From assembly GCF_000718515.1 (NCBI RefSeq), contig NZ_JNZS01000001.1:283503-347502 (forward strand): DNA of 64,000 nt, given 5' to 3'. A program made the translations under genes and the position numbers. Shown here piece after piece: positions 43,686 through 52,556 of the stretch. The first letter of the stretch is position 1, and each line of letters begins with the position of its first letter. This stretch comes from Micromonospora parva (GTDB lineage: Bacteria; Actinomycetota; Actinomycetes; Mycobacteriales; Micromonosporaceae). The notes under the pieces were generated by a model. It was not told the origin of the DNA. It was given only the letters and a program-made list of their open reading frames with translations, and did no database searches.

Positions 43686-44314
43686 GCCGCCGCTCCCGGG
43701 CCGCGCACCGCGCGCACCAGCCGGGCCGCCTGCACGACGTACATCCCGCCGGCCACCCAGTAGAGCACCAGACCCCACCAGGCCAACGCCCAACCGATGG
43801 CGCTCGCCGCGGTCGCCACGTCGGTCGCCGCGGTGGCCAACAGCAGCACCGGGAACGCCGCGAGCAGCAGGAACGTGGCGGTCTTGCCGACGTAGTGCAC
43901 CGGCGGCGGCCCGTACCCGTGGCGACGCAGCACCGCCAGCGAACCGAGCAGGAGCACCTCACGGGCCAGCAGCGCCGCGGTGAACTGCCACGGCACCACC
44001 TCCCGCGCGGTGAACGCGACCAGGGTGGCGAGGATGTAGAGGCGGTCGGCGAGCGGGTCGAGCAGTTCGCCCAGGCGGCTCACCTGACGCAGCCGGCGGG
44101 CGATCCAGCCGTCGACCCAGTCGGTGGTGCCGCCGATGGCCAGGACGACGACCGCGGCCACGTCGGCCCGCGCCACCAGGAAGAGGTAGAGGAACAGCGG
44201 CACGCCCAGCAGCCGCCCGAAGCTGATCAGGTTGGGCACTGTGAGCACCTGGTTGCCGGGAGCCTCGTCACCGGTGTCCCGCGGGTGCTCTGCCCGAGCC
44301 GGCCGACGCGACAC
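43682..44314 (-). CDS. pgsA: CDP-alcohol phosphatidyltransferase (PgsA-like)
   Basis: The 210-residue membrane enzyme transfers a phosphatidyl group from CDP-diacylglycerol to an alcohol. It has the defining motif D-x2-D-G-x2-A-R-x8-G-x3-D-x3-D in TTDWVDGWIARRLRQVSRLGELLDPLADR and about five membrane helices. GTG at 44314 has GGAGGA upstream; the longer frame reading is not coding. It heads the cluster, as Rv1822 (pgsA2) does. Phosphatidylglycerophosphate synthesis is likely but the acceptor alcohol is not certain. Confidence 0.88.
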   Translation of the reverse strand: MSRRPARAEHPRDTGDEAPGNQVLTVPNLISFGRLLGVPLFLYLFLVARADVAAVVVLAIGGTTDWVDGWIARRLRQVSRLGELLDPLADRLYILATLVAFTAREVVPWQFTAALLAREVLLLGSLAVLRRHGYGPPPVHYVGKTATFLLLAAFPVLLLATAATDVATAASAIGWALAWWGLVLYWVAGGMYVVQAARLVRAVRGPGAAA

Positions 44315-44608
44315 CGATCCTCCTCCACGGCACGCGGGCCCCCGCCGACGCCGGGCGCGGCTGAGGGTCGTCCGTGCTGTCGGGCCGACCACCGCCGGCT
44401 CTCCCCGATGGCCCCGCGTGGGGCCCGTTCCTCTGCTGCGGCCCGCGGTCATCGAGATCGCGGGCCGGGTAGATGCGCTGCCACTATATCGGGCCTCCTC
44501 TCGCCGGCCGGGTGCCGCCGCCGGGCTGTCGGTGCGGCTGTGCCGCACTATGGCGTGGATCACCACGCCTAAAGCGTCCTAGGATACTAGTGAAGAACGG
44601 GGCGACGC

Positions 44609-45070
44609 TCAGGCCGTCTGCACCGCGGAGTCGCTCTGCTGCTCGGGCACCGAGTTCGCCGCCCGCGCGAACCCGACCAGCGCCAACAACAGCTCGTGCT
44701 GCATCCGCGTCGGCATCCGGTCCAACACCGCCTGCACCGCGCGCTGGCGCCGCTCGGCCAACTCCCGCAGCAGGGTCAGCGCGGCGGCGGTCGGCACCAA
44801 CCGCACCTCCCGCCGGTCGCGCGGATCGGCCACCCGGCGCAACAGGCCGGTCGCTTCCAGCCGGTCGCACAGGCGGCTCGCCGATGACGGCACCACGTCC
44901 AGCAACTCCGCCAACCCGTTGACGTTGGTCTCCGGTCGACCGCAGATCAGCGTGAGCACCCGCAGCTGGGTGGGCGGCACCTGATGCCGCGCCGCAGCCG
45001 AGTCCAGCACAGCGATCAGCGTTCCGGCAGCCGCGTCGATCGCCGCGGCGAGATCCGCAGGTCGCTCCAC
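44609..45070 (-). CDS. MarR-family transcriptional regulator
   Basis: The 153-residue protein has the MarR fold: first helix AAAGTLIAVLDSAAARHQVPPTQLRVLTLIC, HTH NVNGLAELLDVVPSSASRLCDRLEATGLL and wing RRVADPRDRREVRLVPTAAAL. It ends in a helix with FARAANSVPEQQ. GTG at 45070 with GGGGA upstream fits the family length. It is 56 bases downstream of the SpoIIE-type phosphatase on the same strand, so the two are probably one transcription unit. Confidence 0.85.
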   Translation of the reverse strand: MERPADLAAAIDAAAGTLIAVLDSAAARHQVPPTQLRVLTLICGRPETNVNGLAELLDVVPSSASRLCDRLEATGLLRRVADPRDRREVRLVPTAAALTLLRELAERRQRAVQAVLDRMPTRMQHELLLALVGFARAANSVPEQQSDSAVQTA

Positions 45071-45126
45071 CTGATGTCCCCTGCCGTCGTCGCGCTGGTG
45101 CCCGCCCGACAACGCGGCCGCGACTC

Positions 45127-46299
45127 TCACCCCGTGCCCTGTTCGCGTGGACCATGCCAGTCCAGACAGACCACGACGGCGTCGTCGCGCAGGTCGGAAT
45201 CCGCGTGATAGGCGTGCAGTTCGCGCATCACCGTACCAACCGCCTCGGCCGGCGGCTGCAGCCGAGTGGCGCGCAACGAACGCGCCATCATCCGCTGCCC
45301 GTACGGCTCCTGCCCCGGCGGTTCGGCGGCCCACACCCCGTCGCTGACCACGAAGAGACGGTCGCCCGGCGCGAGTTGCACCTCCTGAAGCTCGTAGCGC
45401 GTCTCGGCGAACATGCCCAGCGGCAGCTGCTGATCCAGCTTCATCGGCTCGACCGTGGACCCGCGCATCCGCAGCAGATGGGGCGAACCCGCGTCGACCG
45501 CCCGCACCCGGCCGCAGCGAGTGTCCACCTCGAGCAGCAGGGTGGCCACGTACCGCGCACCCCGGTGCTGGTAGAAGACCGTGTCCGAGGCCAGCTCGGC
45601 CTGTTCCACCAGGCCGCCACCGGAGCGCCGCGCGTTGCGCATCGCGTTGACCGTGACGGCGGTCAACAGGGACGCGGCCAGCCCGGTGCCCTCACCGTTG
45701 AGCACCGTCACGGTGAGACGGTCGCCGTCCAGCGACCAGTCGAAGTGGTCACCGCCCACCGTGTACGCCGGTTCGAGCTGACCGGCCAGATCGAACGCGT
45801 GGTGCGCGACACCGCGACCGGGCAGCAGATCCCACTGCATCTCGGCGGCCATCGTCAGTCGCTCCCGCCGACGGGCCCGCCGGTAACGGTCGGTCTCCCG
45901 GTCCGCCGCGCGCATCGCCACCGCCAGGGCGTCGGCGATGTCCGTGGCCTGACCGGTCACCGCCGGATTCGGCACGGCCGGCAGCTCGATCAGCAGCACG
46001 CCCAGCCGCTCCCCCCACACCGTCAACGGCAGGTAGAGCCGGCACGGGCCCTCGCCGTCGCGGACCGGCTGCTGGCTGCTGAAACAGCGCTGCGCGACGG
46101 TGTGGCATTCCAGGAACCCAGCCGCCGGCAGGTCCGGGTCCAGCACCGGCCAGAGGCCGCTGATCCGGTAGTCGGCGACGAAGACGTCGGTGCGCAGCGC
46201 GCCCATCGCCGACCGGATCGCCCGGTCCGCCGCCTCGGCCAACTGGTCGGGCGGGGCCTCGCGCAACGCGCGCGACACCACGTCCGGCGCGTCTACCAT
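45127..46299 (-). CDS. SpoIIE-type PP2C serine phosphatase
   Basis: The 390-residue protein has a GAF-like sensor part (about 15-165) and a C-terminal SpoIIE/PP2C domain. Metal-binding residues are seen in GGDHFDW, NGEGTGLAASLLT, VDAGSPHLL, VSDGVW and DDAVVVCL. These phosphatases act on anti-sigma-factor antagonists in partner-switching stress pathways. ATG at 46299 has GGGGAGG upstream. An inverted repeat lies 18 bases before the start. No anti-sigma or antagonist gene is adjacent. Confidence 0.88.
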   Translation of the reverse strand: MVDAPDVVSRALREAPPDQLAEAADRAIRSAMGALRTDVFVADYRISGLWPVLDPDLPAAGFLECHTVAQRCFSSQQPVRDGEGPCRLYLPLTVWGERLGVLLIELPAVPNPAVTGQATDIADALAVAMRAADRETDRYRRARRRERLTMAAEMQWDLLPGRGVAHHAFDLAGQLEPAYTVGGDHFDWSLDGDRLTVTVLNGEGTGLAASLLTAVTVNAMRNARRSGGGLVEQAELASDTVFYQHRGARYVATLLLEVDTRCGRVRAVDAGSPHLLRMRGSTVEPMKLDQQLPLGMFAETRYELQEVQLAPGDRLFVVSDGVWAAEPPGQEPYGQRMMARSLRATRLQPPAEAVGTVMRELHAYHADSDLRDDAVVVCLDWHGPREQGTG

Positions 46300-46316
46300 C
46301 GTCGTCCTCCCCAGAA

Positions 46317-46334
46317 GCTTGCTATAGGGCAAGC
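46317..46334. promoter_or_regulatory. Inverted repeat before the SpoIIE-type phosphatase
   Basis: GCTTGC (46317-46322), TATAGG and GCAAGC (46329-46334) form a dyad 18 bases upstream of the start codon. It may be an operator, possibly for the co-transcribed MarR protein. Confidence 0.45.
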
Positions 46335-46370
46335 ATCATACGGACGCCCTCGGACGGCGGATCGGCGCGG

Positions 46371-47117
46371 TCAGTCAGCCGCGCGGGTCGCGAGCACACC
46401 GTGGAACGCGTCGGGCACCCGGGCCGGCGGGCCCTCCGCCCGCCACTGGGCGACCGGGACGATCCCGTCCGCCGTCGGCGCCCACCGACCGAGCAGGGGC
46501 GCGAACGCCGCCGGCGGGCGCATCCGAAACTGCGGGCCCATCATGGCCAGCGCCTCCGGGTGGCCCGCCAGCTCCTCGGTGTCGAAGTCCACCGCCAGCA
46601 GGCTGCCCGGCGCCGCGGCAGCGTACAACTCGTCGAGGGTGCGGGTCAGCGTGGCGTCGTCGAGGAACGCCGCCAGGCCGAGGAAGACCACCCCGACCGG
46701 CCGCCGACCCCACCCCGGCACGAAGCGGTGCAGCTGCGCCGGATCGATGGTGCCGATGTCCGTCGCGTCGCCGAAGCCGTAGCCGGCCCGGTCGCTGCCG
46801 GCGAGGATGATCTGTCCCAACCGGATGGTGACCGGATCGACGTCGGTGTAGAGCACCGTCGCGTCGGTGGCGACCTCGTGCACGTTACCCATCGTCGGCA
46901 CCCCGGCGCCGAACACCAGGAAACCGTCCACGCCCTGGCCGGCCATCGCCCGCACCGCCCGGCCCAGGAACGCCCGCAGCTCCCGGAACACCGGCGCGCA
47001 CGGCCCGTACGCCCGCTCGAACGCGTGAGCGGCGACCACGTCCACCGGGAAGTGATGCTGCCCGCCGAGCCAGTAGTCGATCATGCGAGCGGTGCTCGGC
47101 TGGTCTGGTTCACCCAT
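46371..47117 (-). CDS. DUF574-family SAM-dependent methyltransferase
   Basis: The 248-residue protein belongs to the actinobacterial S-adenosyl methyltransferase family (PF04672). The N-terminal ARMIDYWLGGQHHFPVD is the usual R-x-Y-D-Y-x-L-G-G-x-x-x-F signature, and a Rossmann fold follows with FLVFGAGVPTMGNVH and VLYTDVDPVTIRL. These proteins are abundant in Streptomyces and Micromonospora and mostly lack a known substrate. It is divergent from the universal stress protein gene. Confidence 0.88.
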   Translation of the reverse strand: MGEPDQPSTARMIDYWLGGQHHFPVDVVAAHAFERAYGPCAPVFRELRAFLGRAVRAMAGQGVDGFLVFGAGVPTMGNVHEVATDATVLYTDVDPVTIRLGQIILAGSDRAGYGFGDATDIGTIDPAQLHRFVPGWGRRPVGVVFLGLAAFLDDATLTRTLDELYAAAAPGSLLAVDFDTEELAGHPEALAMMGPQFRMRPPAAFAPLLGRWAPTADGIVPVAQWRAEGPPARVPDAFHGVLATRAAD

Positions 47118-47233
47118 CGGCGACGCTCCCTCCCCGGCCGGTCCTCGTCAGCGTACCGACCGGGGAGCGCTCAGCGGTATCGCGGCGCGAAGGCGTCCGG
47201 GCCCGCGATACTGGCCGCGGGCGGAGGTGGGCG

Positions 47234-48115
47234 GTGAACTCGGCGAACAACGCGGCGGTGGTGGTCGGCGTCGACGGCTCGGAGTCGGCGCTGCGTGCCG
47301 TCCGCCTCGCCGCCACCGAGGCGGCACGGCAGCACCGACCACTGCGGGTCGTGCACGGCTTCATCTGGCCGCTGCTGCACGTGCCGGTCTCCCCCGCCCC
47401 GGACGCGCCACCCGGCGGTGGACTGCGCCACCGGGCCGAGGAACTCGTCGAGGCCGCGGTGAACGAGGCCGAGGCCACCGTGCCCGGCCTGTCGATCTCC
47501 GGCGAGATCATCGATGGGGAGGCCGCCGCGGTGCTGGTGGGCGAGTCCCCCACCGCCGCGCTCATCGTGCTCGGCGACCGCGGGCTCGGTGGGTTCTCCG
47601 CGCTGGTGGTCGGTTCGGTCGCGGTGCAGGTCGCCGCGTACGCCGACTGCCCGGTGCTGGTCGCCCGCGGCACGCAACGACCCGACCAGCCGGTGCTGGT
47701 AGCTGTCGACGGTTCGGACGCCTCCCGGCGGGCGGCGGACGTCGCCGCCGAGACGGCCGTGTCGCTCGGCGTGCCGCTGGTGGCGGTGCACGCCTACCGG
47801 CACCCCGGCAGCAGCGGACCGGGCGACATGCAACCCCTGGTGTACGACGAGGCGAAGCTGCACCGCGAGCAGGAGCGGATGCTCGCCGGGTGGCTGACCG
47901 GCCTCACCGAGGACCATCGGGGTCTGCGGTTGACGTGCCAGGCGACACGTGGTCGACCCGGCACCGTGCTCGCCGAGGCGTCCCGCTCCGCCCAACTGGC
48001 GGTGGTCGGCGGGCGCGGGCGCGGCGAGGTGACCGGGTTGCTGCTGGGGTCGGTGAGCCAGTCGATGCTGCACCACGCGCAGTGCCCGGTCATGGTGGTC
48101 CGCGCCCCCCACTAG
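47234..48115 (+). CDS. Universal stress protein with two Usp domains
   Basis: The 293-residue protein contains two tandem UspA domains (about 8-148 and 155-290). Each ends with an ATP-binding-type G-x2-G-x9-G-S-V-x-x-x-V pattern: LGDRGLGGFSALVVGSVAVQV and VGGRGRGEVTGLLLGSVSQSM. The GTG start is preceded by GGAGG. Tandem Usp proteins respond to starvation, hypoxia and redox stress in actinobacteria. Confidence 0.92.
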   Translation: MNSANNAAVVVGVDGSESALRAVRLAATEAARQHRPLRVVHGFIWPLLHVPVSPAPDAPPGGGLRHRAEELVEAAVNEAEATVPGLSISGEIIDGEAAAVLVGESPTAALIVLGDRGLGGFSALVVGSVAVQVAAYADCPVLVARGTQRPDQPVLVAVDGSDASRRAADVAAETAVSLGVPLVAVHAYRHPGSSGPGDMQPLVYDEAKLHREQERMLAGWLTGLTEDHRGLRLTCQATRGRPGTVLAEASRSAQLAVVGGRGRGEVTGLLLGSVSQSMLHHAQCPVMVVRAPH

Positions 48116-48214
48116 CCCGCCGGGGTTCGTCCGCCGCCAGGCGGGTAGACGGCCGCGGTACGCCCAGCGGACGGTGGGCAGCACCAGGTGCCCAGACCGA
48201 CGAAGGAGGCACAG

Positions 48215-48427
48215 ATGCCAGGACCACGGCCGGGTAGTAACGCGTACGACAAGCAGCGGGCACGGTTGCGCAACGCGATCGACGACTCCGGACGCCGAGT
48301 GCCCGACGGCAAGGCCAACCAGGTCGCCAACCGGATCCTGCAGGAGGATCGCGGCCAACGCGGCGTGGTACGCGGTGACCGCGCGTACGGCCCGAAGAGC
48401 GAGCGCGAACCGGGCGACCCGAAGTGA
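48215..48427 (+). CDS. Small hydrophilic protein of unknown function
   Basis: This 70-residue, highly charged protein (MPGPRPGSNAYDKQRARLRN...) has no membrane segment. GAAGGAGG lies before ATG 48215, so a real start is likely. The last four bases overlap the next gene start, so the two are probably co-translated. I recognise no family. Confidence 0.7.
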   Translation: MPGPRPGSNAYDKQRARLRNAIDDSGRRVPDGKANQVANRILQEDRGQRGVVRGDRAYGPKSEREPGDPK

Positions 48428-48900
48428 GCAGGGTCGACGTGGCCGACGGCGCCATCGCGGGCGCCGTCGGCAGCACCGCGCTGAACGTGGTCAGCTATCT
48501 CGACATGGCACTGCGGGGACGGCCCGAGAGCGACGTCCCGCAGGAGACCGTCGACCGGCTGGCCGGGATCGCGCACGTGGACCTGGGCAACGGGGCCCGG
48601 GCGGCCAACCGCCGCTCGGGCCTCGGGCCGCTCATCGGTTACGCCCTGGGGGTCGCCGCGGGCGTCGGGTTCGCGTTCTACGCCGGTGGTCGGCGTCAGC
48701 CGTTGCCGGTGGCCACCGGGCTGCTCGGCGCCGGCGTCATGACCATGACCGACGGGTCGATCACGGTGCTCGGGATCAGCGACCCGCGCACCTGGCGGCG
48801 CTCCGACTGGATCTCCGACATCATTCCGCACCTCGCGTACGGGCTGGCGGCCGCCGCCACCTGGAACAGGTTGCGGCGGCCGCCAGGTCGCGGTCGCTGA
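48424..48900 (+). CDS. Hypothetical membrane protein
   Basis: The 158-residue protein has a short soluble N-terminus with a Asp/Glu-rich segment (about 33-60) and three to four hydrophobic stretches: DGAIAGAVGSTALNVVSYL, LIGYALGVAAGVGFAFYAG, PVATGLLGAGVMTMT and IIPHLAYGLAAAATW. It overlaps the previous small gene by 4 bases. No known family is evident; an integral membrane protein is all that can be said. Confidence 0.7.
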   Translation: MSRVDVADGAIAGAVGSTALNVVSYLDMALRGRPESDVPQETVDRLAGIAHVDLGNGARAANRRSGLGPLIGYALGVAAGVGFAFYAGGRRQPLPVATGLLGAGVMTMTDGSITVLGISDPRTWRRSDWISDIIPHLAYGLAAAATWNRLRRPPGRGR

Positions 48901-48905
48901 CCGGG

Positions 48906-49109
48906 TCAGCGGGTGTCGCTGTCGTCCTCGGCCACCGGCTCACCGGCCGGGCCGTACGGCGACACCTGCCCCTTGGGCACCGGTCGACCGTGGTCGCCAC
49001 GCGACGTACCACGGTTGGCCGGATGCCCGCCCGGGGCCGGGCCCTTGTTGTCCTGGCTGGTCGCGCCCAGTGCGTTGCGGCGCAACTCCTGCTGCTGCGG
49101 GTTCGTCAC
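48906..49109 (-). CDS. Small hydrophilic protein of unknown function
   Basis: The 67-residue protein begins MTNPQQQELRRNALGATSQDNKGPAPGGHPANRG (read in parts) and ends in an acidic tail. It is rich in Gly, Pro, Asn and Gln and likely disordered. GTG at 49109 has GGAGGGAG upstream; a longer frame start exists but has no ribosome site. It is convergent with the membrane protein gene, 5 bases away. Confidence 0.6.
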   Translation of the reverse strand: MTNPQQQELRRNALGATSQDNKGPAPGGHPANRGTSRGDHGRPVPKGQVSPYGPAGEPVAEDDSDTR

Positions 49110-49242
49110 GGGGTGTCTCCCTCCGGTACGGCAGGCGGCATCGACCGCCTCCACCGCCGGCATACCCGCCCGCCGCTGTGGCATTCCGAGCGCGGTCACC
49201 GGTACGACGGCTAGCGCGCCCCCAAGTGGGTACCCGACGGGT

Positions 49243-49893
49243 GTGGGCAATGATCGAACGGTGGTGCGGGTCCTGCTCGACCGGCGTGGCCGCACGTACG
49301 CCGAGGAGGCCGGCATCCGGCTCGCCGACCGGCCCGGCCCGCTCTACCAGCTGTTGGTGCTGACCACGCTGCTGAGCACCCGGATCCGGGCGTGTGTGGC
49401 GGTGGACGCCGCCCGGGAGCTGTTCGCCGCCGGTTACCGCACCCCACAGGCGATGGAGGCGGCCAGTTGGCAGGAGCGCGTCGACGCGCTGGGGCGGGGC
49501 CACTACCGCCGCTACGACGAGCGTACCGCCACCATGCTCGGCACCGGCGCCCGGCTGTGTCTGGACCGCTGGCACGGTGACCTGCGACGGCTGCACCGGG
49601 AAGCCCAGGGTGATCCCGCCGGGCTGCGTCGGCGACTCACCGAGTTCCCCGGCATCGGCCCCACCGGGGCGGACATCTACCTGCGCGAGGCACAGTCGGT
49701 CTGGTCGGACGTGCGCCCGTACGCCGACCGTCGGGCCCTGGCCGGGGCGAAGCGGCTGGGTCTGCCGGGGTCCCCGGACCGGCTCGCCGGTCTCGTCGCC
49801 GAACCGGACTTCGGGCGGCTCGCCTCAGCGTTGGTGCGGGTGGCGCTGGGTGAGGAGTCCGCCGGTGAGGTCACCCGCGTCGCCGCCCGGTGA
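49243..49893 (+). CDS. HhH-GPD-like protein (endonuclease III-fold)
   Basis: The 216-residue protein resembles the HhH-GPD glycosylase fold: helices RAGYRTPQAMEAASWQERVDALG, the hairpin-helix-hairpin motif LTEFPGIGPTGADIYLREA, and a conserved Asp in RPYADRRALAGAKRLG. The catalytic Lys of EndoIII (LPGVGRKT) is Thr here, and the C-terminal iron-sulfur Cys motif is absent. It may be a monofunctional glycosylase or a non-enzymatic relative. GTG 49261 is an alternative start. Confidence 0.7.
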   Translation: MGNDRTVVRVLLDRRGRTYAEEAGIRLADRPGPLYQLLVLTTLLSTRIRACVAVDAARELFAAGYRTPQAMEAASWQERVDALGRGHYRRYDERTATMLGTGARLCLDRWHGDLRRLHREAQGDPAGLRRRLTEFPGIGPTGADIYLREAQSVWSDVRPYADRRALAGAKRLGLPGSPDRLAGLVAEPDFGRLASALVRVALGEESAGEVTRVAAR

Positions 49894-49898
49894 GGCGC

Positions 49899-50093
49899 TC
49901 ACTTGACCGTCTTGTCCCCCGGGCGGGTCAGGTGCCACACCAGCAACGCGGCGAGCAACGCCAGGACCACCACCCCGCCGGAGATGCCCCGGCCCTCCTC
50001 CGGACTGCGCCCGGCGCTGCCGAAGTAGATCACCGCGAGACCGGCCAGCACCGTGACGAACGTCCGCAAACCTCGGTCCTTCACGTCTGGCAC
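49899..50093 (-). CDS. Small two-helix membrane protein
   Basis: The 64-residue protein has two helices (LRTFVTVLAGLAVIYFG and GGVVVLALLAALLVWHLTRP) joined by a Gly/Glu-rich loop. It lies just downstream (minus strand) of the CNNM protein gene. No known family is recognised. Confidence 0.65.
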   Translation of the reverse strand: MPDVKDRGLRTFVTVLAGLAVIYFGSAGRSPEEGRGISGGVVVLALLAALLVWHLTRPGDKTVK

Positions 50094-50156
50094 CGTATGG
50101 GGACCACCCTTACCGGCGTACCTTTTTAGACGTTATGTCATTCTTCTGAGTGATGC

Positions 50157-51464
50157 TCAGCGCTCGGTGACGAACCCGCAGAGCCGCACCCGGCGTACCG
50201 CCCGGTCGGCGACCTCCACCACCTGCAGGGTCAGCCCGGGCAGCCGCACCGTCTCACCCGGGGAGTCCGGCAGGTGCCGCAGCCGGGCCAGCACCAGACC
50301 GGCGACAGTCGTGTAGTCCCGGGACAACGGGAAGCTCAGCCGCACCCCCAGATCCGGCAGGTCGTGCAGCGGAAAGTCACCGGGCACCAGCAGAGACCCG
50401 TCCGGTTCCCGGACCACCCCCCGCACGTCACGGTCGGTCTCGTCGTACAACTCGCCGACCACCTCGGCCAGCAGGTCCTCCATGGTGACCATGCCGTCGA
50501 TGCCCCCGTGCTCGTCGACGACCAGGGCCAGTTGCTGATGTTCCTGCCGCAGCTGACGCATCGCGTCGGCGACCGGCAGGGTCACCGGCAGCAGCAGTGG
50601 CGCGCGGACCCGCTCGCCCACCGGCGCGGTGCCGGCCCGCACCAGGTCACGGATGTGCACCACCCCGAGCACCTCGTCGAGGCCGCCGGGACCGGTGACG
50701 GGTGCGCGGGACCGCCCGGCGGCGGCCAGCCGTCGGACCCCCTCGTCGGCGGCCAGGCTCGCCGGCAGCGTGGTGACCTCCCGCCGTGCCACCAGGATCT
50801 CGCGCAGCGTCCGGCCGGCGATGTCGAACGCGCCGGTCAGGATCTCCCGCTGCTGGGCCGACAGGCCGCGCTGGCTGGCCAGCATCTCCCGCAGCTCCTC
50901 CTCGGTCATCTCCTCCCGATTGGCCCTCGGATCGCCACCGGCGAGTCGCACGACCGCGTCGGTGGCCCGGCTGAGCAACCACACCGCCGGCCGGGACACC
51001 CGGGCGAGCAGGTCCAGCGGACCGGCACTCAGCAACGCCCACCGCTCGGCCCGCTGCATGGCCAGCCGCTTCGGCGCCAACTCGCCCAGCACCAGCGTGA
51101 CGAACGTCAACGCCACGGTCACCAGCAGCACCGCGGCGGGACGGGCCGCCCCTCCGAGGAAACCCAACGGGCCGACCAGCGGACCGGCCAACGACACCGC
51201 GGCCGCCGCCGACGCGAGGAACCCGGCCAGGGTGATCCCGAGCTGAATCGTGGCCAGGTAGCGGTTGGGGTCGTGGGACAACCGCACCAACCGGTCCCCG
51301 GCCCGGCTGCGCCGACCCAGCCGCCGCAACTGCCCCTCGCGCAGGGTCACCAACGCCATCTCACTGCCGGAGAGCGCGGCGTTGACGAGCACCAGCACGG
51401 CCACCAACGCCAACTGCCCGAGCTGACCGCCCATCGCGTACCCCCGTCCGCCGCCTGAGGTCAC
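50157..51464 (-). CDS. CNNM/CBS-pair membrane protein (hemolysin-C/CorC-like)
   Basis: The roughly 435-residue protein has an N-terminal DUF21/CNNM domain with four membrane helices (QLGITLAGFLASAAAAVSLAGP and LGELAPKRLAMQRAERWALL are typical). A pair of CBS domains follows (about 210-325: VDEHGGIDGMVTMEDLLAEVVGEL), then a C-terminal CorC_HlyC transporter-associated domain. This family is linked to Mg2+ or cobalt homeostasis. The start is at 51464 or the Met at 51434. Function in ion efflux is inferred from family only. Confidence 0.87.
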   Translation of the reverse strand: MTSGGGRGYAMGGQLGQLALVAVLVLVNAALSGSEMALVTLREGQLRRLGRRSRAGDRLVRLSHDPNRYLATIQLGITLAGFLASAAAAVSLAGPLVGPLGFLGGAARPAAVLLVTVALTFVTLVLGELAPKRLAMQRAERWALLSAGPLDLLARVSRPAVWLLSRATDAVVRLAGGDPRANREEMTEEELREMLASQRGLSAQQREILTGAFDIAGRTLREILVARREVTTLPASLAADEGVRRLAAAGRSRAPVTGPGGLDEVLGVVHIRDLVRAGTAPVGERVRAPLLLPVTLPVADAMRQLRQEHQQLALVVDEHGGIDGMVTMEDLLAEVVGELYDETDRDVRGVVREPDGSLLVPGDFPLHDLPDLGVRLSFPLSRDYTTVAGLVLARLRHLPDSPGETVRLPGLTLQVVEVADRAVRRVRLCGFVTER

Positions 51465-51514
51465 TCAACCGCAGCGGGCCGCGGCGCGGGCCCGGTTCGC
51501 CACCGGCGCCCGGC

Positions 51515-51733
51515 TCAGTCGACCTCCAGGTCGTCCAGCGAGATGGCGTGGGTCATCAGCCACCGGGCCAGCGCCGACATCCCGAACAGCCACAGCGGCA
51601 CCGACTCGGTGGGGCCGTTGGTGGCGTAGATGGCGAAGCGCAGGTCCGGAGCGCGGTACGCCTCGATCCGCCACCGGTGCTGCCGGTCCCGCCAGACCGC
51701 CGAAGGGTCCATGGCGTCACCGTAGGTGACCAC
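51515..51733 (-). CDS. Small hypothetical protein
   Basis: The 72-residue protein begins MVTYGDAMDPSAVWRDRQ; the Met eight codons in (51712) is an alternative start. It contains an aromatic-rich core (DLRFAIYATNGPTESVPLWLFGMSALARWLM). It has no recognised domain and might be the small partner of the adjacent membrane protein gene. Confidence 0.55.
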   Translation of the reverse strand: MVTYGDAMDPSAVWRDRQHRWRIEAYRAPDLRFAIYATNGPTESVPLWLFGMSALARWLMTHAISLDDLEVD

Positions 51734-51769
51734 CGCCGACCTCGGGGTCGGTTGGCCGGCACCGCCGGC

Positions 51770-52501
51770 TCAGCCCGGCACCACCGTCGTTCCGAACACG
51801 ATCCGGGTGACGGACACCAGCAGGCTGATCCCGACTCCGGCGAGGATCAACCAGCCGAAGCCACGCCACCCCGAGCCCCGGCCGGGCACCGGCGCCGGCG
51901 GTGGTCTCCACACCTCCCGGTAGGTCCACGCCAGCACACCCACCCCGAACGGCAGGAGCCCCACCCAGAACCAGAACCACCTCGTGCCGGCCAGCGGCGG
52001 CGCGCCGACGATCAGCCGGCCCAGCCACAGCAGAGTCAGCACACCGGCGAGCAGACCCGCCGTGGTCGCAATCCGGGACGCCACGTCGCCGCCGGCGTGC
52101 CACGGATCGGCGACGGCGGCGAGCCGCGCATCCAGCCCGGTCCGCGTCGGCCGGTCCGACCCCGCCGAGTACGGCTGCGGGTCGGGCGGTTGGACCGAGG
52201 CGTACCGGGTCTGACCGCTGGGCACCGTCCACGTGATCATCCAACCCTGCTCGGCGGGCCGCAGATCAGGTCGGCTGCCCCAGTAGGGGTCGTCGTCGTC
52301 CCAGCCGTTCGCCCGCTGATAGGTCACCACCCGGCCAGCCGCGAGATCCCGGTCGAGCTGGGCTTCGGTCGACTCGCGGGGCTCGACCCACCACGCCAGA
52401 GCGGCCCACAGCACCCACAGCACCGGCAGCGCCCAACGCAGCGCCACCGAGACGACGCGCCACCGACCACCGCACGACCGGGACGGGGACACCTCGACCA
52501 T
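51770..52501 (-). CDS. Hypothetical membrane protein
   Basis: The 243-residue protein has an N-terminal membrane helix (WALPVLWVLWAALAWWVEP), a soluble middle region (Tyr/Trp-rich, DDDDPYWGSRPDLRPAEQGWMITWTVP) and three further helices near the C-terminus (GLLAGVLTLLWLGRLIVG, FWFWVGLLPFGVGVLAWTY, GFGWLILAGVGISLLVS). I do not recognise the family. ATG at 52501 was taken; the upstream frame is shadow. Confidence 0.7.
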   Translation of the reverse strand: MVEVSPSRSCGGRWRVVSVALRWALPVLWVLWAALAWWVEPRESTEAQLDRDLAAGRVVTYQRANGWDDDDPYWGSRPDLRPAEQGWMITWTVPSGQTRYASVQPPDPQPYSAGSDRPTRTGLDARLAAVADPWHAGGDVASRIATTAGLLAGVLTLLWLGRLIVGAPPLAGTRWFWFWVGLLPFGVGVLAWTYREVWRPPPAPVPGRGSGWRGFGWLILAGVGISLLVSVTRIVFGTTVVPG

Positions 52502-52556
52502 CAGCCCACCGTCGCATCTCGGCGCAACCGGGTCAGCACCGGATCGGTCGCGGCGC

